Shown: positions 9,441 through 17,990 of the stretch, in pieces
How the letters are laid out: each line of letters opens with the position of its first letter
Numbering within the stretch: position 1 is the stretch's first letter
NCBI GenBank assembly: GCA_028278625.1
Contig: JANQDY010000087.1
Location: forward strand, 1-39,646
DNA from: Thermodesulfobacteriota bacterium
GTDB taxonomy: Bacteria; Desulfobacterota; DSM-4660; Desulfatiglandales; Desulfatiglandaceae
Length of the DNA: 39,646 bases
Reading direction: 5' to 3'
Notes under the pieces: model-generated
Databases searched by the model: none
Seen by the model: the letters and a program-made list of their open reading frames with translations, nothing else
What the model was told of the DNA's origin: nothing
Made by a program: the position numbers and the translations under genes

Positions 9441-12400
9441 TCATGGGCTGTCCAGGACATCTCTGACGGTCCTTGCCAGTTTACCCTTGTCAAGAGGCTT
9501 CATGGCAAATCCCTTAATGCCCAACTGCGTGGCCCTCTTCTCATCAACCGTGTCGCTGTGGCCGGTGCACAGAAGGATCGGAATACCCTTTTTCGCTTTC
9601 ATCAATTCGACGGCCAGCTGATCCCCCGGCATACCGGGCATGGCCATATCGGTGATGACCATGTCGAATTCATCGGGATTGGATCGGAAGCGCTCCAATG
9701 CTTTGACACTGCCGGTCATGCCTGTGGCAATATAGCCCAAACGTTCCAACGTTTGGCATATCATGGTCACGATGGATGGATCATCATCGACCACCAGAAT
9801 TCTTTCGCCACCCCTTGGCAGTTCACCTTCCGCCTTTTCTGCCGGAGGTGCTTCTTCCTCGATTTTGGGAAGGAGAATCTCTACGGTAGTTCCTTCATGA
9901 ACGGTGCTTTCTATATTGATGGCCCCATCGCATTGCTTCACAATTCCGTAAACAACCGCCAGTCCCATGCCACTGCCCGCACCAAACTCCTTTGTGGTGA
10001 AATAGGGCTCAAAAGCCTTCTCCAGAACGTCCGGTGTCATTCCCTGGCCCGAGTCTTTGACAATCAATCTCACAAAATCGCCGGGATTAAGCCCTTCATA
10101 GTGCGCGGCCCTCCGTTGGTCCAGACGGATCTTGGAAATCCCCACCTCAAGGATCCCGCCCTTCTCTTTCATGGCATGTGCGGCGTTGGTACAGAGATTG
10201 ATGACGATTTGATGGATTTCCGTCGGATCTCCCAGGATCATTTTCGGCTCGGCGGGGATGGTTGTTTGAATGTCAACCATGGTTGGAATTGAGGCGCGCA
10301 TCAATTTGAGCGATTCTTTCACGGTGGTGTTGATGTCCAAAGGTTTCAGGGCCGTCATTGTCTTGCGCGCGAAACTGAGGATCTGACGAACAACCTCCTT
10401 TGCTCTGAAGGTGGCGTTACGAATTTCTCTCAAGGATTCCTTGGCCGGATTCCAGTCCGGCACGTCGTCCATTGCCAGTTCCGCATTGCCCAATATGATA
10501 CCGAGAACATTATTGAACTCATGGGCGATGCCTCCGGCCAGATTGCCGATGGCTTCCATTTTCCGCCGCTGTTGCAGCGCCGCCCGGAGTTGCCTTTTTT
10601 CCGTGATATCTTCACCTGAACTGAGATGTCCGGTGATATTGCCGTTCTTATCTTTCAGGATCGTGTTGTGCCAAGCGATCAGCCTTTCTTTCCCATCCTT
10701 GGTGAGGATCTCGTTTTCATGATACTCGACGGGATCCATATGGCCGCTGAGCAACTGTCTGGATATCGGGATTAATTCATCCCTTATCCTTTGGGGGATG
10801 AAATGCTCAAACCAGTTCTTGCCGACGATCTCTTCGTGATCATAGCCCAAGACCTCGCAGCCTTTTCTGTTAATGAGGGTGACAATCCCTTCCCTGTTGA
10901 GGGCAACGAATATGACACCGGCAAGATCGAGATATCTTTGTGCCGTATTCCTTTCTTCCTCCAAATCACGAGCCGTTTTTATCCGCTCCGTGACATCGTG
11001 CACAAATGATGCAACGCCAAGGACCCTGCCGTCAGATTCCGCTAGCGTCGTATTGTACCATTCACAAATGATGCGTCTGCCATCCTTGGTGATGTTCTCA
11101 TTGAGATTGAGGGTTCCGCCTTCTTGTGCCAATAACTTCTGAAAGACGTTTAGGATGGTTTCCCTTATATCTTCAGGGACGATGAGATCGGCACCGCTTT
11201 TCCCGAGCGCTTCCTCCCTGGTGTAGCCGAAGATATTCTCTGCCGCCGGGTTCCAATCAACAACTTCAAAATCCATGTTCCAGGAGATGGCGCCCACCGG
11301 TGTTTCCGCCAAATGGGAAGAAAGCCTTCTTTCACTTTCACGCAACTTCTTTTCCGCACGTTTTCGATCGGTGATGTCTTGGGATACGATCTGGGCGGTG
11401 GTGATTGTGCCGTGAACATCCCTGACCGGATGGACTTTGCTGAGGAGCCAGTGATTGCCTTCGGGGAACGCCACCTCATCTTCAAAATCCCGCGAGATAG
11501 CTGAGTCGATGACCTCACGCACCCGCCTGGTGTACTCCTTGCCCCTGTCGGGATGCAATTCTTCAAAGGATCTGCCCATGAAATCGGAGGGATCGCCGCC
11601 GAATAGCGCGGCAACCTTACGGTTCATGAGTTGGCAAATCCCATTACGGTCATATACGGAGACCATTACATCCGCGCTTTCAAAGATCAGGCGATACTGC
11701 TCTTCACTCTCTTTGAGCGCCTGAACGGCCCGTATCTGTTTCGTGACATCCGCAGCCAGGCCGATGATCTGCTTGGCCGATCCGTCATCGTGCCTTTTGA
11801 AGACCGTATCCCAGCTTCTCAAAATGCGGTACTCGCCAGCATGGTTCCGAATGCGGTAATCAATCTCAAAGATCTCTCCGTCTCCGGATTTTTTGAGAAG
11901 CGCGTGGTGGGCCGCCACCTTACGGGCGTCATCGGGATGCACAAGGGTGGGGAACAAATGTTCACCCATTTGCTGTATATCCCTCGCGCTGAAGCCGAGA
12001 AGTCTTTTGATACCGTCATTTGAGAACACATTGCGCTTCTCAACCATATCGTAGATATACACCAGATTGGGCGCGGTATTGATGATCTTGTCTATGAAAT
12101 TCCGATTCTCTTTTAAGGCGTTTTCAACGCGCTTCCGATCGGTGATGTCTTGCACGATGCCGATGATTCGCGTTAATTTTCCCTCTTTGTGGAATTGCCC
12201 TTGGGCGGTGGACAGAACTTCCCGGACCGTTTGGTCCGGCAGCAGAATGCGCGCCTCAAAAGAATAGGATTCTCTGTTTTCAACCAACCGGGCGATCAGT
12301 TCTTCGTGCCGCAATTGATCTTCGGGGTGAAAACGGCTCATGACGGAATCTATCCGGGGCTTGAAATCCAGGGGATCAACACCGAAAATGGTGTAAACCT

Positions 12401-12590
12401 CATCCGACCACTCGACTTCTCCCGTAATAACATTCCAGTCCCAACTGCCGGCGTGAGCGAGTTTTTGGAATGCCGTCAGGTCGCGCTCGCTCTTGCGCAG
12501 GGCCTTTTTGACCCGCTTCAGCGCAATTTCAGTACCCTCCAACTCCCGAATCCGATTTTCCAATTCTTCCCGGCTCGGCCTTCTGGACAT
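9441..12590 (-). CDS. Soluble five-PAS hybrid sensor histidine kinase with receiver domain
   Basis: Cytoplasmic sensor kinase of 1049 aa with no transmembrane segment. The start has AAAGGGG 6 nt upstream. A short coiled coil (1-35) is followed by five PAS/PAC units ending at the repeated QDITDRKR, AADVTKQI, SQDITDRKR, VHDVTERI and GEDITEKR (about residues 35-675). HisKA has the phosphoacceptor His in GGIAHEFNNVLG (about 697). The ATPase domain shows the N box (LCTNAAHAM), G1 (DSGQGM), the F box (FEPYFTTK) and G2 (GAGSGMGL). A C-terminal receiver (about 931-1045) has acidic DDD, the phospho-acceptor in VITDMAMPG, T/S in LCTGHS, and Lys in MKPLDKG. No output domain follows, so signal must pass to another protein, possibly through a phosphorelay. 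It probably heads the cluster with the three exported proteins downstream. Confidence 0.93.
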   Translation of the reverse strand: MSRRPSREELENRIRELEGTEIALKRVKKALRKSERDLTAFQKLAHAGSWDWNVITGEVEWSDEVYTIFGVDPLDFKPRIDSVMSRFHPEDQLRHEELIARLVENRESYSFEARILLPDQTVREVLSTAQGQFHKEGKLTRIIGIVQDITDRKRVENALKENRNFIDKIINTAPNLVYIYDMVEKRNVFSNDGIKRLLGFSARDIQQMGEHLFPTLVHPDDARKVAAHHALLKKSGDGEIFEIDYRIRNHAGEYRILRSWDTVFKRHDDGSAKQIIGLAADVTKQIRAVQALKESEEQYRLIFESADVMVSVYDRNGICQLMNRKVAALFGGDPSDFMGRSFEELHPDRGKEYTRRVREVIDSAISRDFEDEVAFPEGNHWLLSKVHPVRDVHGTITTAQIVSQDITDRKRAEKKLRESERRLSSHLAETPVGAISWNMDFEVVDWNPAAENIFGYTREEALGKSGADLIVPEDIRETILNVFQKLLAQEGGTLNLNENITKDGRRIICEWYNTTLAESDGRVLGVASFVHDVTERIKTARDLEEERNTAQRYLDLAGVIFVALNREGIVTLINRKGCEVLGYDHEEIVGKNWFEHFIPQRIRDELIPISRQLLSGHMDPVEYHENEILTKDGKERLIAWHNTILKDKNGNITGHLSSGEDITEKRQLRAALQQRRKMEAIGNLAGGIAHEFNNVLGIILGNAELAMDDVPDWNPAKESLREIRNATFRAKEVVRQILSFARKTMTALKPLDINTTVKESLKLMRASIPTMVDIQTTIPAEPKMILGDPTEIHQIVINLCTNAAHAMKEKGGILEVGISKIRLDQRRAAHYEGLNPGDFVRLIVKDSGQGMTPDVLEKAFEPYFTTKEFGAGSGMGLAVVYGIVKQCDGAINIESTVHEGTTVEILLPKIEEEAPPAEKAEGELPRGGERILVVDDDPSIVTMICQTLERLGYIATGMTGSVKALERFRSNPDEFDMVITDMAMPGMPGDQLAVELMKAKKGIPILLCTGHSDTVDEKRATQLGIKGFAMKPLDKGKLARTVRDVLDSP

Positions 12591-12779
12591 GACTGACCCC
12601 TTTGCTGTTAGGAACCCTTTGTTTTCCGGCCAGTTGCATTATATCGAAAATTAAATGGGTTACCAAGTAAATATTGGGAGATCATCGGGCAGGCTGAATT
12701 TAGGTGGGCTAAATGGGACCTGTGTCCATTTCAAAATGACATTCCCTGATGCAACCGGGGTTATGAAAATCCGTGGACA

Positions 12780-14267
12780 TCATTCCCGGGGTTGTACGAT
12801 AACATTGACACTATCATGATATACGGAATCCATATCGACGGTGCCATTCATCTTCAAGTCAACCCCGAAATAGAAAATATGACTGCCCGCCGACAGGTCG
12901 GAAGTATGTAAGAGATGTGTTTCTCCAAGGTTGAACAACGCATCCTGATGGGTCGGTGCAAGGCCTGAGACCATTCGTAGCGTGTCTAAGTCCAAATGAT
13001 GCCAGGTATTGGAAGGCGTTTTTGCAACCACCCAGAAATCGGCAACCTGACCGGCAAAAGACCCCGCATTCAGGGATACGGTTACGGCAACGGCGGTACC
13101 TGGGGAAACGGAGATGGCGCCGTCTTTGCCATTTGCTTTAATGTCCGGCAGGGGTGGGGTGGCGTTTGATGCGGTATGCCTGAGATCCCGGTGAAACATG
13201 GGCCAACCACTATGCGCCAATCCCCCGGAACTCCCGCTTATGGCGTATAGATAGTGGTCGTTGGATCCCACATAGACCGTGCCGTCGGGACCGATGGCCG
13301 GCGAAGAGTGCACTTCATCCCCTGTAGGAAAATTCCACTTCCGAGTCCCATCCGGATTTATGGCGTAGATATTATGGTCAGTAGAACCCACATAAACGGT
13401 CCCGTCCGCACCAACGGCGGGCAATACATATAGGTCAAGTCCCCCAAAATTAAAGGCCCATTTCTGTGCGCCATCAGGGTTTACCGCATAGACTTTGTCA
13501 GCAGCGAAGAAAATCGTGCCATCTGAGCCGATGACCGTTGAGGTACCTCCAAAGATCGTAAAGGTCCATTTTTCCTGGCCGTTCGGATCTATGGCGTACA
13601 AATAGAGCGGCGACATCACATAGATGGTCCCGTCCGCACCGATGGCGGGAGCGGATTTCGTGGTGATGGTGTCATTAACCCATTTTTGCGTGCCGCCAGG
13701 ATTTAGGGCATACAGACCGGTTTCTCCGGGGATATAGATGGTGCCGTCACTGGCCAATGCGGGAGAGGGTTCAGAGCAGTAGAAAAACCATTCCTGTTTG
13801 CTTCCATCGGGGTTTACGGCCTGGAGTGCGCCTTCTTCCCCGACTGTCACATAGATGGTCCCGTCCGCACCGATGGCGGGGGAGCCGATGGAATCACTCG
13901 GAAAAGACAAGTCCCATTTCTTGGACCCGTCTGGATTTACGGCGCAGAGATTGGGATTGAACACTTTTTCATCCTGTAGGCCCACATAAATGGTGCCGTC
14001 GGCACCGATGGCAGGAGAAGAATCGTAAGAAGCACCCCTTTCGTAAACCCATTTCTGTGTGCCGTCCGGATTCAGGGCATAGAGGTTGCCAGCGGAATTC
14101 ACATAGATGGTGCCGTCGGCACCGATGGCGGGGGATGTCGTTACCTTCCCTCCCGTATCAAACTTCCACTTCAGGGTTCCGTCGGCAGCCAATGCGCCAT
14201 CAATGCCCGGAACGAAAAAAAAGAGTAAAAAAAGGCCCGCAAAGAAATTCAGTATCATCTTCATCAT
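12780..14267 (-). CDS. Exported PQQ-like beta-propeller repeat protein
   Basis: Predicted secreted protein of 495 aa. A signal peptide (MMKMILNFFAGLFLLFFFVPG) is followed by about nine repeats of the form PAIGADGTIYV...LYALNPDGTQKW, the PQQ/BamB-type propeller blade signature. The blades are nearly identical at the DNA level, consistent with recent internal duplication. After about residue 365 a different domain begins (PPLPDIKANGKDGAISVSPG), a beta-sandwich-like region often found at the C-terminus of deltaproteobacterial exported proteins. No catalytic PQQ-dehydrogenase residues were seen, so a binding or structural role is more likely than enzymatic activity. It is separated from the kinase gene by 189 nt and may have its own promoter. 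Confidence 0.85.
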   Translation of the reverse strand: MMKMILNFFAGLFLLFFFVPGIDGALAADGTLKWKFDTGGKVTTSPAIGADGTIYVNSAGNLYALNPDGTQKWVYERGASYDSSPAIGADGTIYVGLQDEKVFNPNLCAVNPDGSKKWDLSFPSDSIGSPAIGADGTIYVTVGEEGALQAVNPDGSKQEWFFYCSEPSPALASDGTIYIPGETGLYALNPGGTQKWVNDTITTKSAPAIGADGTIYVMSPLYLYAIDPNGQEKWTFTIFGGTSTVIGSDGTIFFAADKVYAVNPDGAQKWAFNFGGLDLYVLPAVGADGTVYVGSTDHNIYAINPDGTRKWNFPTGDEVHSSPAIGPDGTVYVGSNDHYLYAISGSSGGLAHSGWPMFHRDLRHTASNATPPLPDIKANGKDGAISVSPGTAVAVTVSLNAGSFAGQVADFWVVAKTPSNTWHHLDLDTLRMVSGLAPTHQDALFNLGETHLLHTSDLSAGSHIFYFGVDLKMNGTVDMDSVYHDSVNVIVQPRE

Positions 14268-14713
14268 TCAATCTCCTCAGCACTTTCAAATGTCAACACG
14301 CTCTTGAAATAAACACATATACACCGGTAAACGGGAAAAGGTTACAATAACATTTGCATTCCCCCGGAAGTCTTGTGTTCAGACGCCATAGGGTTGGCCT
14401 ACCATATCTTGCGCCTTCGAGTTTGGGTCATATATGACTTCCATGATTTACCGCGTTGCGGGTCGGAGTGCAAATGGAAACAAACGACCCCCTGGAAAAA
14501 TCTGTAGAACTCCGGCAAAGCCACGATTAAGCCCCGAACGTTGCACCGCAAATTGGCGTTTCTTGGATTCCTACGCATAGAAACTGATAGCGTATCTCTC
14601 TGATTTGTAATTGATTGGAATCATGAATGTCGAAGCAAACCTTCAAAACTCGACATTCCTTGTTCGATATTCGATATTCGTTGTTAATAACGTTAAATAT
14701 CTTTGGCTGGATT
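14268..14713. other. Gene-poor stretch with a small repeat
   Basis: About 446 nt with no convincing coding region. The part next to 14267 must hold the promoter and ribosome binding site of the propeller gene (GAGGAGATTG lies just upstream of its ATG on the minus strand). The rest contains the palindromic repeat at 14625-14680 and is otherwise featureless. Confidence 0.6.
14625..14680. repeat. Small palindromic and tandem repeat element
   Basis: GAATGTCGA (14625-14633) is matched by its perfect reverse complement TCGACATTC (14650-14658) across 16 nt. Directly after it, TTCGATATTCGATATTCG (14663-14680) is a tandem ATTCGAT-type repeat. Similar AT-rich TTCGATATTCG strings occur as dispersed intergenic repeats in some deltaproteobacterial and environmental genomes; that similarity is from memory and was not tested. 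Confidence 0.55.
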
Positions 14714-15100
14714 TCAGTGTCCCGCCTTTCGTCTACGAATGGCGGCAAGTGCGATTCCGACCGAGACCAGAAACAAGACAAGGATTCCCCATTCATTCAG
14801 GGTGGGAATGGCGGTTGGCAGTGCCACGCCTCCCTGGTCCACAATGGGGAACACGGGCGTATCATCCCCCAATTGTGCCTCGCTCAGGAGAAACTCCACG
14901 TAGAAAACCTTTCTTTTGTTGATGATCTTACTTCCGAAAGTGACGCCCGGCAGTGATGTCCGGGCAATAGGGCATGGCCCGTTGTGATCGGAGGGAACTA
15001 CAGGAGGGACCATCCGGACAGTTTGCCAATGAGTATGAACTCTTTTTCTTTGCAATTCATATGAAAAGCGGATAAAGTGCGAATTATCCAGATAATTCAC
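14714..15100 (-). pseudogene. Orphan C-terminus of an IPTL-CTERM sorting-signal protein
   Basis: The last 33 residues are a clear IPTL-CTERM tail: IPTLNEWG, a hydrophobic helix (ILVLFLVSVGIALAAI) and a basic end (RRRKAGH). This tail normally ends exported proteins that are sorted at the cell envelope. Such proteins also need a signal peptide, and none is present: the frame starts at a GTG in a polar, non-hydrophobic stretch (NYLDNSHFIRFSYEL), with no ribosome binding site, and is open back into the antisense of the next gene. The beginning of the original gene therefore seems to have been lost. The middle (FYVEFLLSEAQLGDD) is not recognised. It could still be expressed as a small protein, but a remnant is more likely. 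Confidence 0.65.
15081..15098 (+). promoter_or_regulatory. Palindrome before the first AAA/DUF4143 ATPase gene
   Basis: GAATTATCCAGATAATTC is a perfect inverted repeat (8-nt arms, 2-nt centre) ending 16 nt before the ATG at 15115. Its right half contains GATAAT, usable as a -10 box. The core TATCCAGATAA recurs as TATCCGGATAA before the second ATPase gene of the same family. It is a candidate operator, probably autoregulatory; that role is inferred. Confidence 0.5.
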
Positions 15101-15114
15101 GATAGAGATGCCGT

Positions 15115-16257
15115 ATGGAAATAGAGCGTCAGCTACAATTGGCCCCGTTACTGGCCGTGAACTCTTTCTTCCTCTTTGGCCCCAGGACTACCGGAAAGAC
15201 GACCCTTATTCGAAGGGAATTCGCCAACAAAGCCAACATTATCGACCTTCTGGATTCACGCAATTTCTTGAGACTTAGCAGCGCTCCACATGAACTCGAA
15301 TCTCTGATCGCGGCAAATCCTGGAAAAACTGTCATTATTGACGAAATACAGCGCATCCCTGAACTTCTGAACGAAGTCCACAGGCTAATCGAAGAACAGG
15401 GCATCACTTTCCTCTTGACCGGCTCAAGTGAACGAAAACTGAGAAGAGGAAAGGCAAACCTCCTGGCCGGACGCGTCTGGGAGGCAAGAATGTTTCCGTT
15501 CATCTGCAAGGAACTGGAGAATTTCGAGCTTGACCGTTATCTGCGCTATGGGGGCCTCCCGGCTGTCTATTTGAGCGGTTACCCGGAGGAGGTCCTGGAC
15601 GCTTACGTCAACACCTACCTGAAAGAAGAAATCATGGCTGAGGGGTTGATAAGGCGCCTCCCACCCTTTTCTCGTTTTCTGCAGGCCATTGCCCTGGCCA
15701 ACGGAGAAATGATCAATTTCACCAAAATCGCAAACGATTGTCAGGTTCCGCCTTCAACGGTCACTGAATATGTTCGTCTTCTTGAAGACACGCTCATTGG
15801 ATTCCTTCTGCCCGCCTGGACCCGCTCCAGGAAACGAAAAGCCATCAGAACCGGAAAGTTCTATTTCTTTGATCCGGGTGTGACACACATGCTCTCCGGC
15901 ACCGAGACGCTGGACCGTAATTCAAATCTATATGGAAAGAGTTTTGAACAATTCATTTGTATGGAATTGAGGGCCTATCTGAGCTACACCAGGAAGAAGC
16001 TTCCTCTGCAGTACTGGAGGTCGAAAAACGGGCATGAGGTGGATTTTCTGATCGGCGAAAAAACAGCCATTGAGGTCAAGGCCACCCAAAGGATCAGCAG
16101 AAATGATTATAAGGGATTGAACTATTTGAAAGAAGAAGGCGTATTTCGCAACTTCGTTCTCGTAAGCCAGGATCCCATAAGCAGCCACAAAGATCAGATT
16201 CTGGCGTTGCCATGGCAGGAATTCCTAACGGAACTCTGGAATGACAAATTCGTTTGA
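15115..16257 (+). CDS. AAA ATPase with winged helix and DUF4143 nuclease-like domain
   Basis: ATP-binding protein of 380 aa in the AAA_14/DUF4143 family. The P-loop is GPRTTGKTT (about 22-30), Walker B is VIIDEIQRIP (about 75-84), and the sensor-like LLTGSSERKLRRG is typical. A winged-helix-like stretch lies near 195-225 (INFTKIANDCQVPPSTVTEY). The C-terminal domain has HEVDFLI...AIEVKAT, a PD-(D/E)XK-type arrangement (Glu, Asp, then EVK). The physiological role of the family is not established; copies are often numerous in one genome. There is no good ribosome binding site, only the palindrome 16 nt upstream. A same-length paralogue lies at 34008-35150. A bidirectional terminator follows. 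Confidence 0.88.
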   Translation: MEIERQLQLAPLLAVNSFFLFGPRTTGKTTLIRREFANKANIIDLLDSRNFLRLSSAPHELESLIAANPGKTVIIDEIQRIPELLNEVHRLIEEQGITFLLTGSSERKLRRGKANLLAGRVWEARMFPFICKELENFELDRYLRYGGLPAVYLSGYPEEVLDAYVNTYLKEEIMAEGLIRRLPPFSRFLQAIALANGEMINFTKIANDCQVPPSTVTEYVRLLEDTLIGFLLPAWTRSRKRKAIRTGKFYFFDPGVTHMLSGTETLDRNSNLYGKSFEQFICMELRAYLSYTRKKLPLQYWRSKNGHEVDFLIGEKTAIEVKATQRISRNDYKGLNYLKEEGVFRNFVLVSQDPISSHKDQILALPWQEFLTELWNDKFV

Positions 16258-16327
16258 CCTACGGCACGTGAGCGGTAAGTCCCTTTTTCCCGAATGAGGT
16301 GGAAGTATTTCAGGAACTGACCGCTGA

Positions 16328-16355
16328 AAAAGCGGCCACCGTGGTGGCCGCTTTT
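16328..16355. terminator. Bidirectional Rho-independent terminator
   Basis: AAAAGCGGCCACC (16328-16340) and GGTGGCCGCTTTT (16343-16355) are perfect complements, giving a GC-rich stem with A and T flanks on both sides. It sits between two convergent genes, the ATPase on the plus strand and the AhpD-like gene on the minus strand, and can serve both. Confidence 0.8.
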
Positions 16356-16427
16356 CTGGAAAAAGGGCCTGAACCCCACATTGATGAGTGACACAAGATC
16401 CTGAAAGGGAAGGGTCACTGATTTCTT

Positions 16428-16766
16428 TTAACGCTTACAACAATCGGAGCTTTTGAGCCCTTCCGCGATAAGTGCCTTGTAGTCGCCCAGGGCATCGTGG
16501 GTCCAGCAATCGTCTCCGCCTGCGGCCTCCCGGAAGGTCAATGCCATGATATAGGCCAGCTCCTTGACCGTGGCTCCGGCTTCAAGTGCGCCCATGAAGT
16601 GTTTCAAGAGGCAGGGTTTTGAGCGGGCCTTGATGGCCAATGCGAAGCAGATGAATTGGTAGGTCTTTTCATCAATGGTCCGCATCTGTTTGTAGGTTTC
16701 GTCCATTTTGTCCAGATGTTCTGCGAACTCCGGAAACCATTCCGCTAAAAGTCTTGCGTCTGACAT
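16428..16766 (-). CDS. AhpD-like / carboxymuconolactone decarboxylase family protein
   Basis: Small redox-type protein of 112 aa; ATG at 16766 is chosen because GGAGG lies 8 nt upstream, while the earlier ATG at 16781 overlaps that site. The CMD/AhpD core is visible: FALAIKARSKPCLLKHFMGA followed by EAGATVKELAYIMALTF. AhpD-type members have a CxxC-x3-H active site. Here the second Cys and the His are present (PCLLKH) but the first Cys position is Ser (SKPC), so a CxxC disulfide cannot form. Extra cysteines lie near the C-terminus (DDCWTH, SDCCKR). It is the last gene of the arsR operon, 24 nt after the CcdA-like gene, so a thiol-reducing or peroxidase-reducing role is plausible but unproven. 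Confidence 0.82.
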   Translation of the reverse strand: MSDARLLAEWFPEFAEHLDKMDETYKQMRTIDEKTYQFICFALAIKARSKPCLLKHFMGALEAGATVKELAYIMALTFREAAGGDDCWTHDALGDYKALIAEGLKSSDCCKR

Positions 16767-16790
16767 GGTGTTTACCTCCAAAGAATGATT

Positions 16791-17498
16791 CTAAATTACA
16801 AAAAACGGGTTGATGACAAAATAGAGCCCCAAAACACCCACAAGGGCGCCGGCCCCTTTTCGAAACCAGTTGCCGGCTTCCTGCCAACGGCTGTTTTCCA
16901 GGATGCGCCTCACCGCGGCCGCGGAACTGCCGGCAGCCACGATGGGAAGAGAATGCCCCACCGCGAAAAGCAGTATCATCACGATTCCCCCGGCCGTTTG
17001 CTCCTGAACCGTGACAATTGCCAGGATGGGCGCGATGAATCCGAATGTGCAGGAGCCCGAGAGGATCCCGTAACCCAGGCCCAGCAAAAAAGCGCCGGTC
17101 AAGCCCCGAAGCTTCACCCGGGAGAGAAGGTTCCCGGAGACAGCAAATCTCTCCAAACCGAACATGCCCAGCGCCGCCCAGATCAGGACAAGTCCCACCG
17201 GGATCTGCCAGTAATTCCCCACGTCTCCCAGCATTCTGCCCAGCAGCAGGCAGATGATGCCGATGAGGGCAATGGTGATGAACAGGCCGAGCGTGAACAG
17301 AATGGCATAGGACGCAGCCCGCTTTGGTCTTAAAACCTCTTGTTGTCCTCCCACATAACCCACGATCAAAGGGATGGATGCCAGATGACAGGGGCTGAAA
17401 AGGACGCTCATGACACCCCAAAGAAAGGCGCCCGCCGCCGCAATGGCGCTGCTTCCGGCAATCCAGTTGTTAACCGTCAGGAAGATCGTTTCCAGCAC
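16791..17498 (-). CDS. CcdA/DsbD-type thiol-disulfide transporter membrane protein
   Basis: Polytopic membrane protein of 235 aa in the cytochrome c biogenesis CcdA family, which passes reducing power from cytoplasmic thioredoxin to periplasmic partners. About six TM helices are visible. The two functional cysteines lie in FSPCHLASIPLIVGYVGG (TM1 region) and SGSCTFGFIAPILA (TM4 region), the pseudo-symmetric positions used by CcdA/DsbD. The start is GTG with AAAGGA 8 nt upstream. It is 38 nt after the thioredoxin-like lipoprotein gene, which is a likely periplasmic electron acceptor. Confidence 0.88.
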   Translation of the reverse strand: MLETIFLTVNNWIAGSSAIAAAGAFLWGVMSVLFSPCHLASIPLIVGYVGGQQEVLRPKRAASYAILFTLGLFITIALIGIICLLLGRMLGDVGNYWQIPVGLVLIWAALGMFGLERFAVSGNLLSRVKLRGLTGAFLLGLGYGILSGSCTFGFIAPILAIVTVQEQTAGGIVMILLFAVGHSLPIVAAGSSAAAVRRILENSRWQEAGNWFRKGAGALVGVLGLYFVINPFFVI

Positions 17499-17536
17499 AA
17501 CTTATATCCTTTTGTTCCGGCTTGGTTTTGAGCCGG

Positions 17537-17947
17537 TTAATTGACGCCCATTCTTTTTAACTGCGCCACGATATCCGCTTCGCCCATGAAGCCGGTGTGA
17601 CGGTGGACTTCCCTGCCGTTCTTGTCGTAAAAGATCTGGGTGGGTATGGCGCGAATGCCCAATCGCGTTGCCTGATCCTTATCTTTTCCCACATCGATGA
17701 ATACGATGGCCGCTTTTCCCTGATAGGCTTTTTCAAGTTTGGTAATGATGGGTGCCATCATTTTGCAGGGGATGCAGGTGTCCGAGCCGAGATCCACCAT
17801 GGTTACCATTCCACTCACCGGAACGTCACCGCCTGTGGATTGCGGATGAGAGGCCTGTGGTTCATCGGAGGAACAACCGTGGGCCATCATGCCGGCGAAA
17901 AACATGATCAGCAAAAGGGAGATCCACTTCTTTGGTTTTCCGTTCAT
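17537..17947 (-). CDS. Thioredoxin-like lipoprotein (CIPC)
   Basis: Exported thioredoxin-fold protein, 136 aa from the ATG at 17947, which has AGGTGG upstream; the earlier GTG at 17959 lies within that site. The N-terminus is a lipoprotein signal (KKWISLLLIMFFAGMMAHGC) with lipobox Cys, then a Ser/Asp/Glu-rich linker. The active site is SDTCIPCKMMAPI, with a cis-Pro motif in RAIPTQIFYDKNG and a normal C-terminal half. Acting as a membrane-anchored periplasmic reductase fed by the neighbouring CcdA-like protein is the natural reading. Confidence 0.9.
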   Translation of the reverse strand: MNGKPKKWISLLLIMFFAGMMAHGCSSDEPQASHPQSTGGDVPVSGMVTMVDLGSDTCIPCKMMAPIITKLEKAYQGKAAIVFIDVGKDKDQATRLGIRAIPTQIFYDKNGREVHRHTGFMGEADIVAQLKRMGVN

Positions 17948-17990
17948 GGCACAGACCACCTTTCAAGGGCTCTTGCGGGCTTGATTGCTG

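Noticed and set aside
9411..10292. Long plus-strand open frame opposite the histidine kinase
   Set aside because: It is antisense to the receiver and ATPase domains of a clear kinase and has no family features.
14527..14796. Minus-strand open frame of 89 codons
   Set aside because: Much of it is translation of the TTCGATAT-type repeat and it overlaps the IPTL-CTERM tail in another frame.
16258..16427. Possible small gene between the first ATPase and the AhpD-like gene
   Set aside because: The region holds a bidirectional terminator and no frame with coding features.
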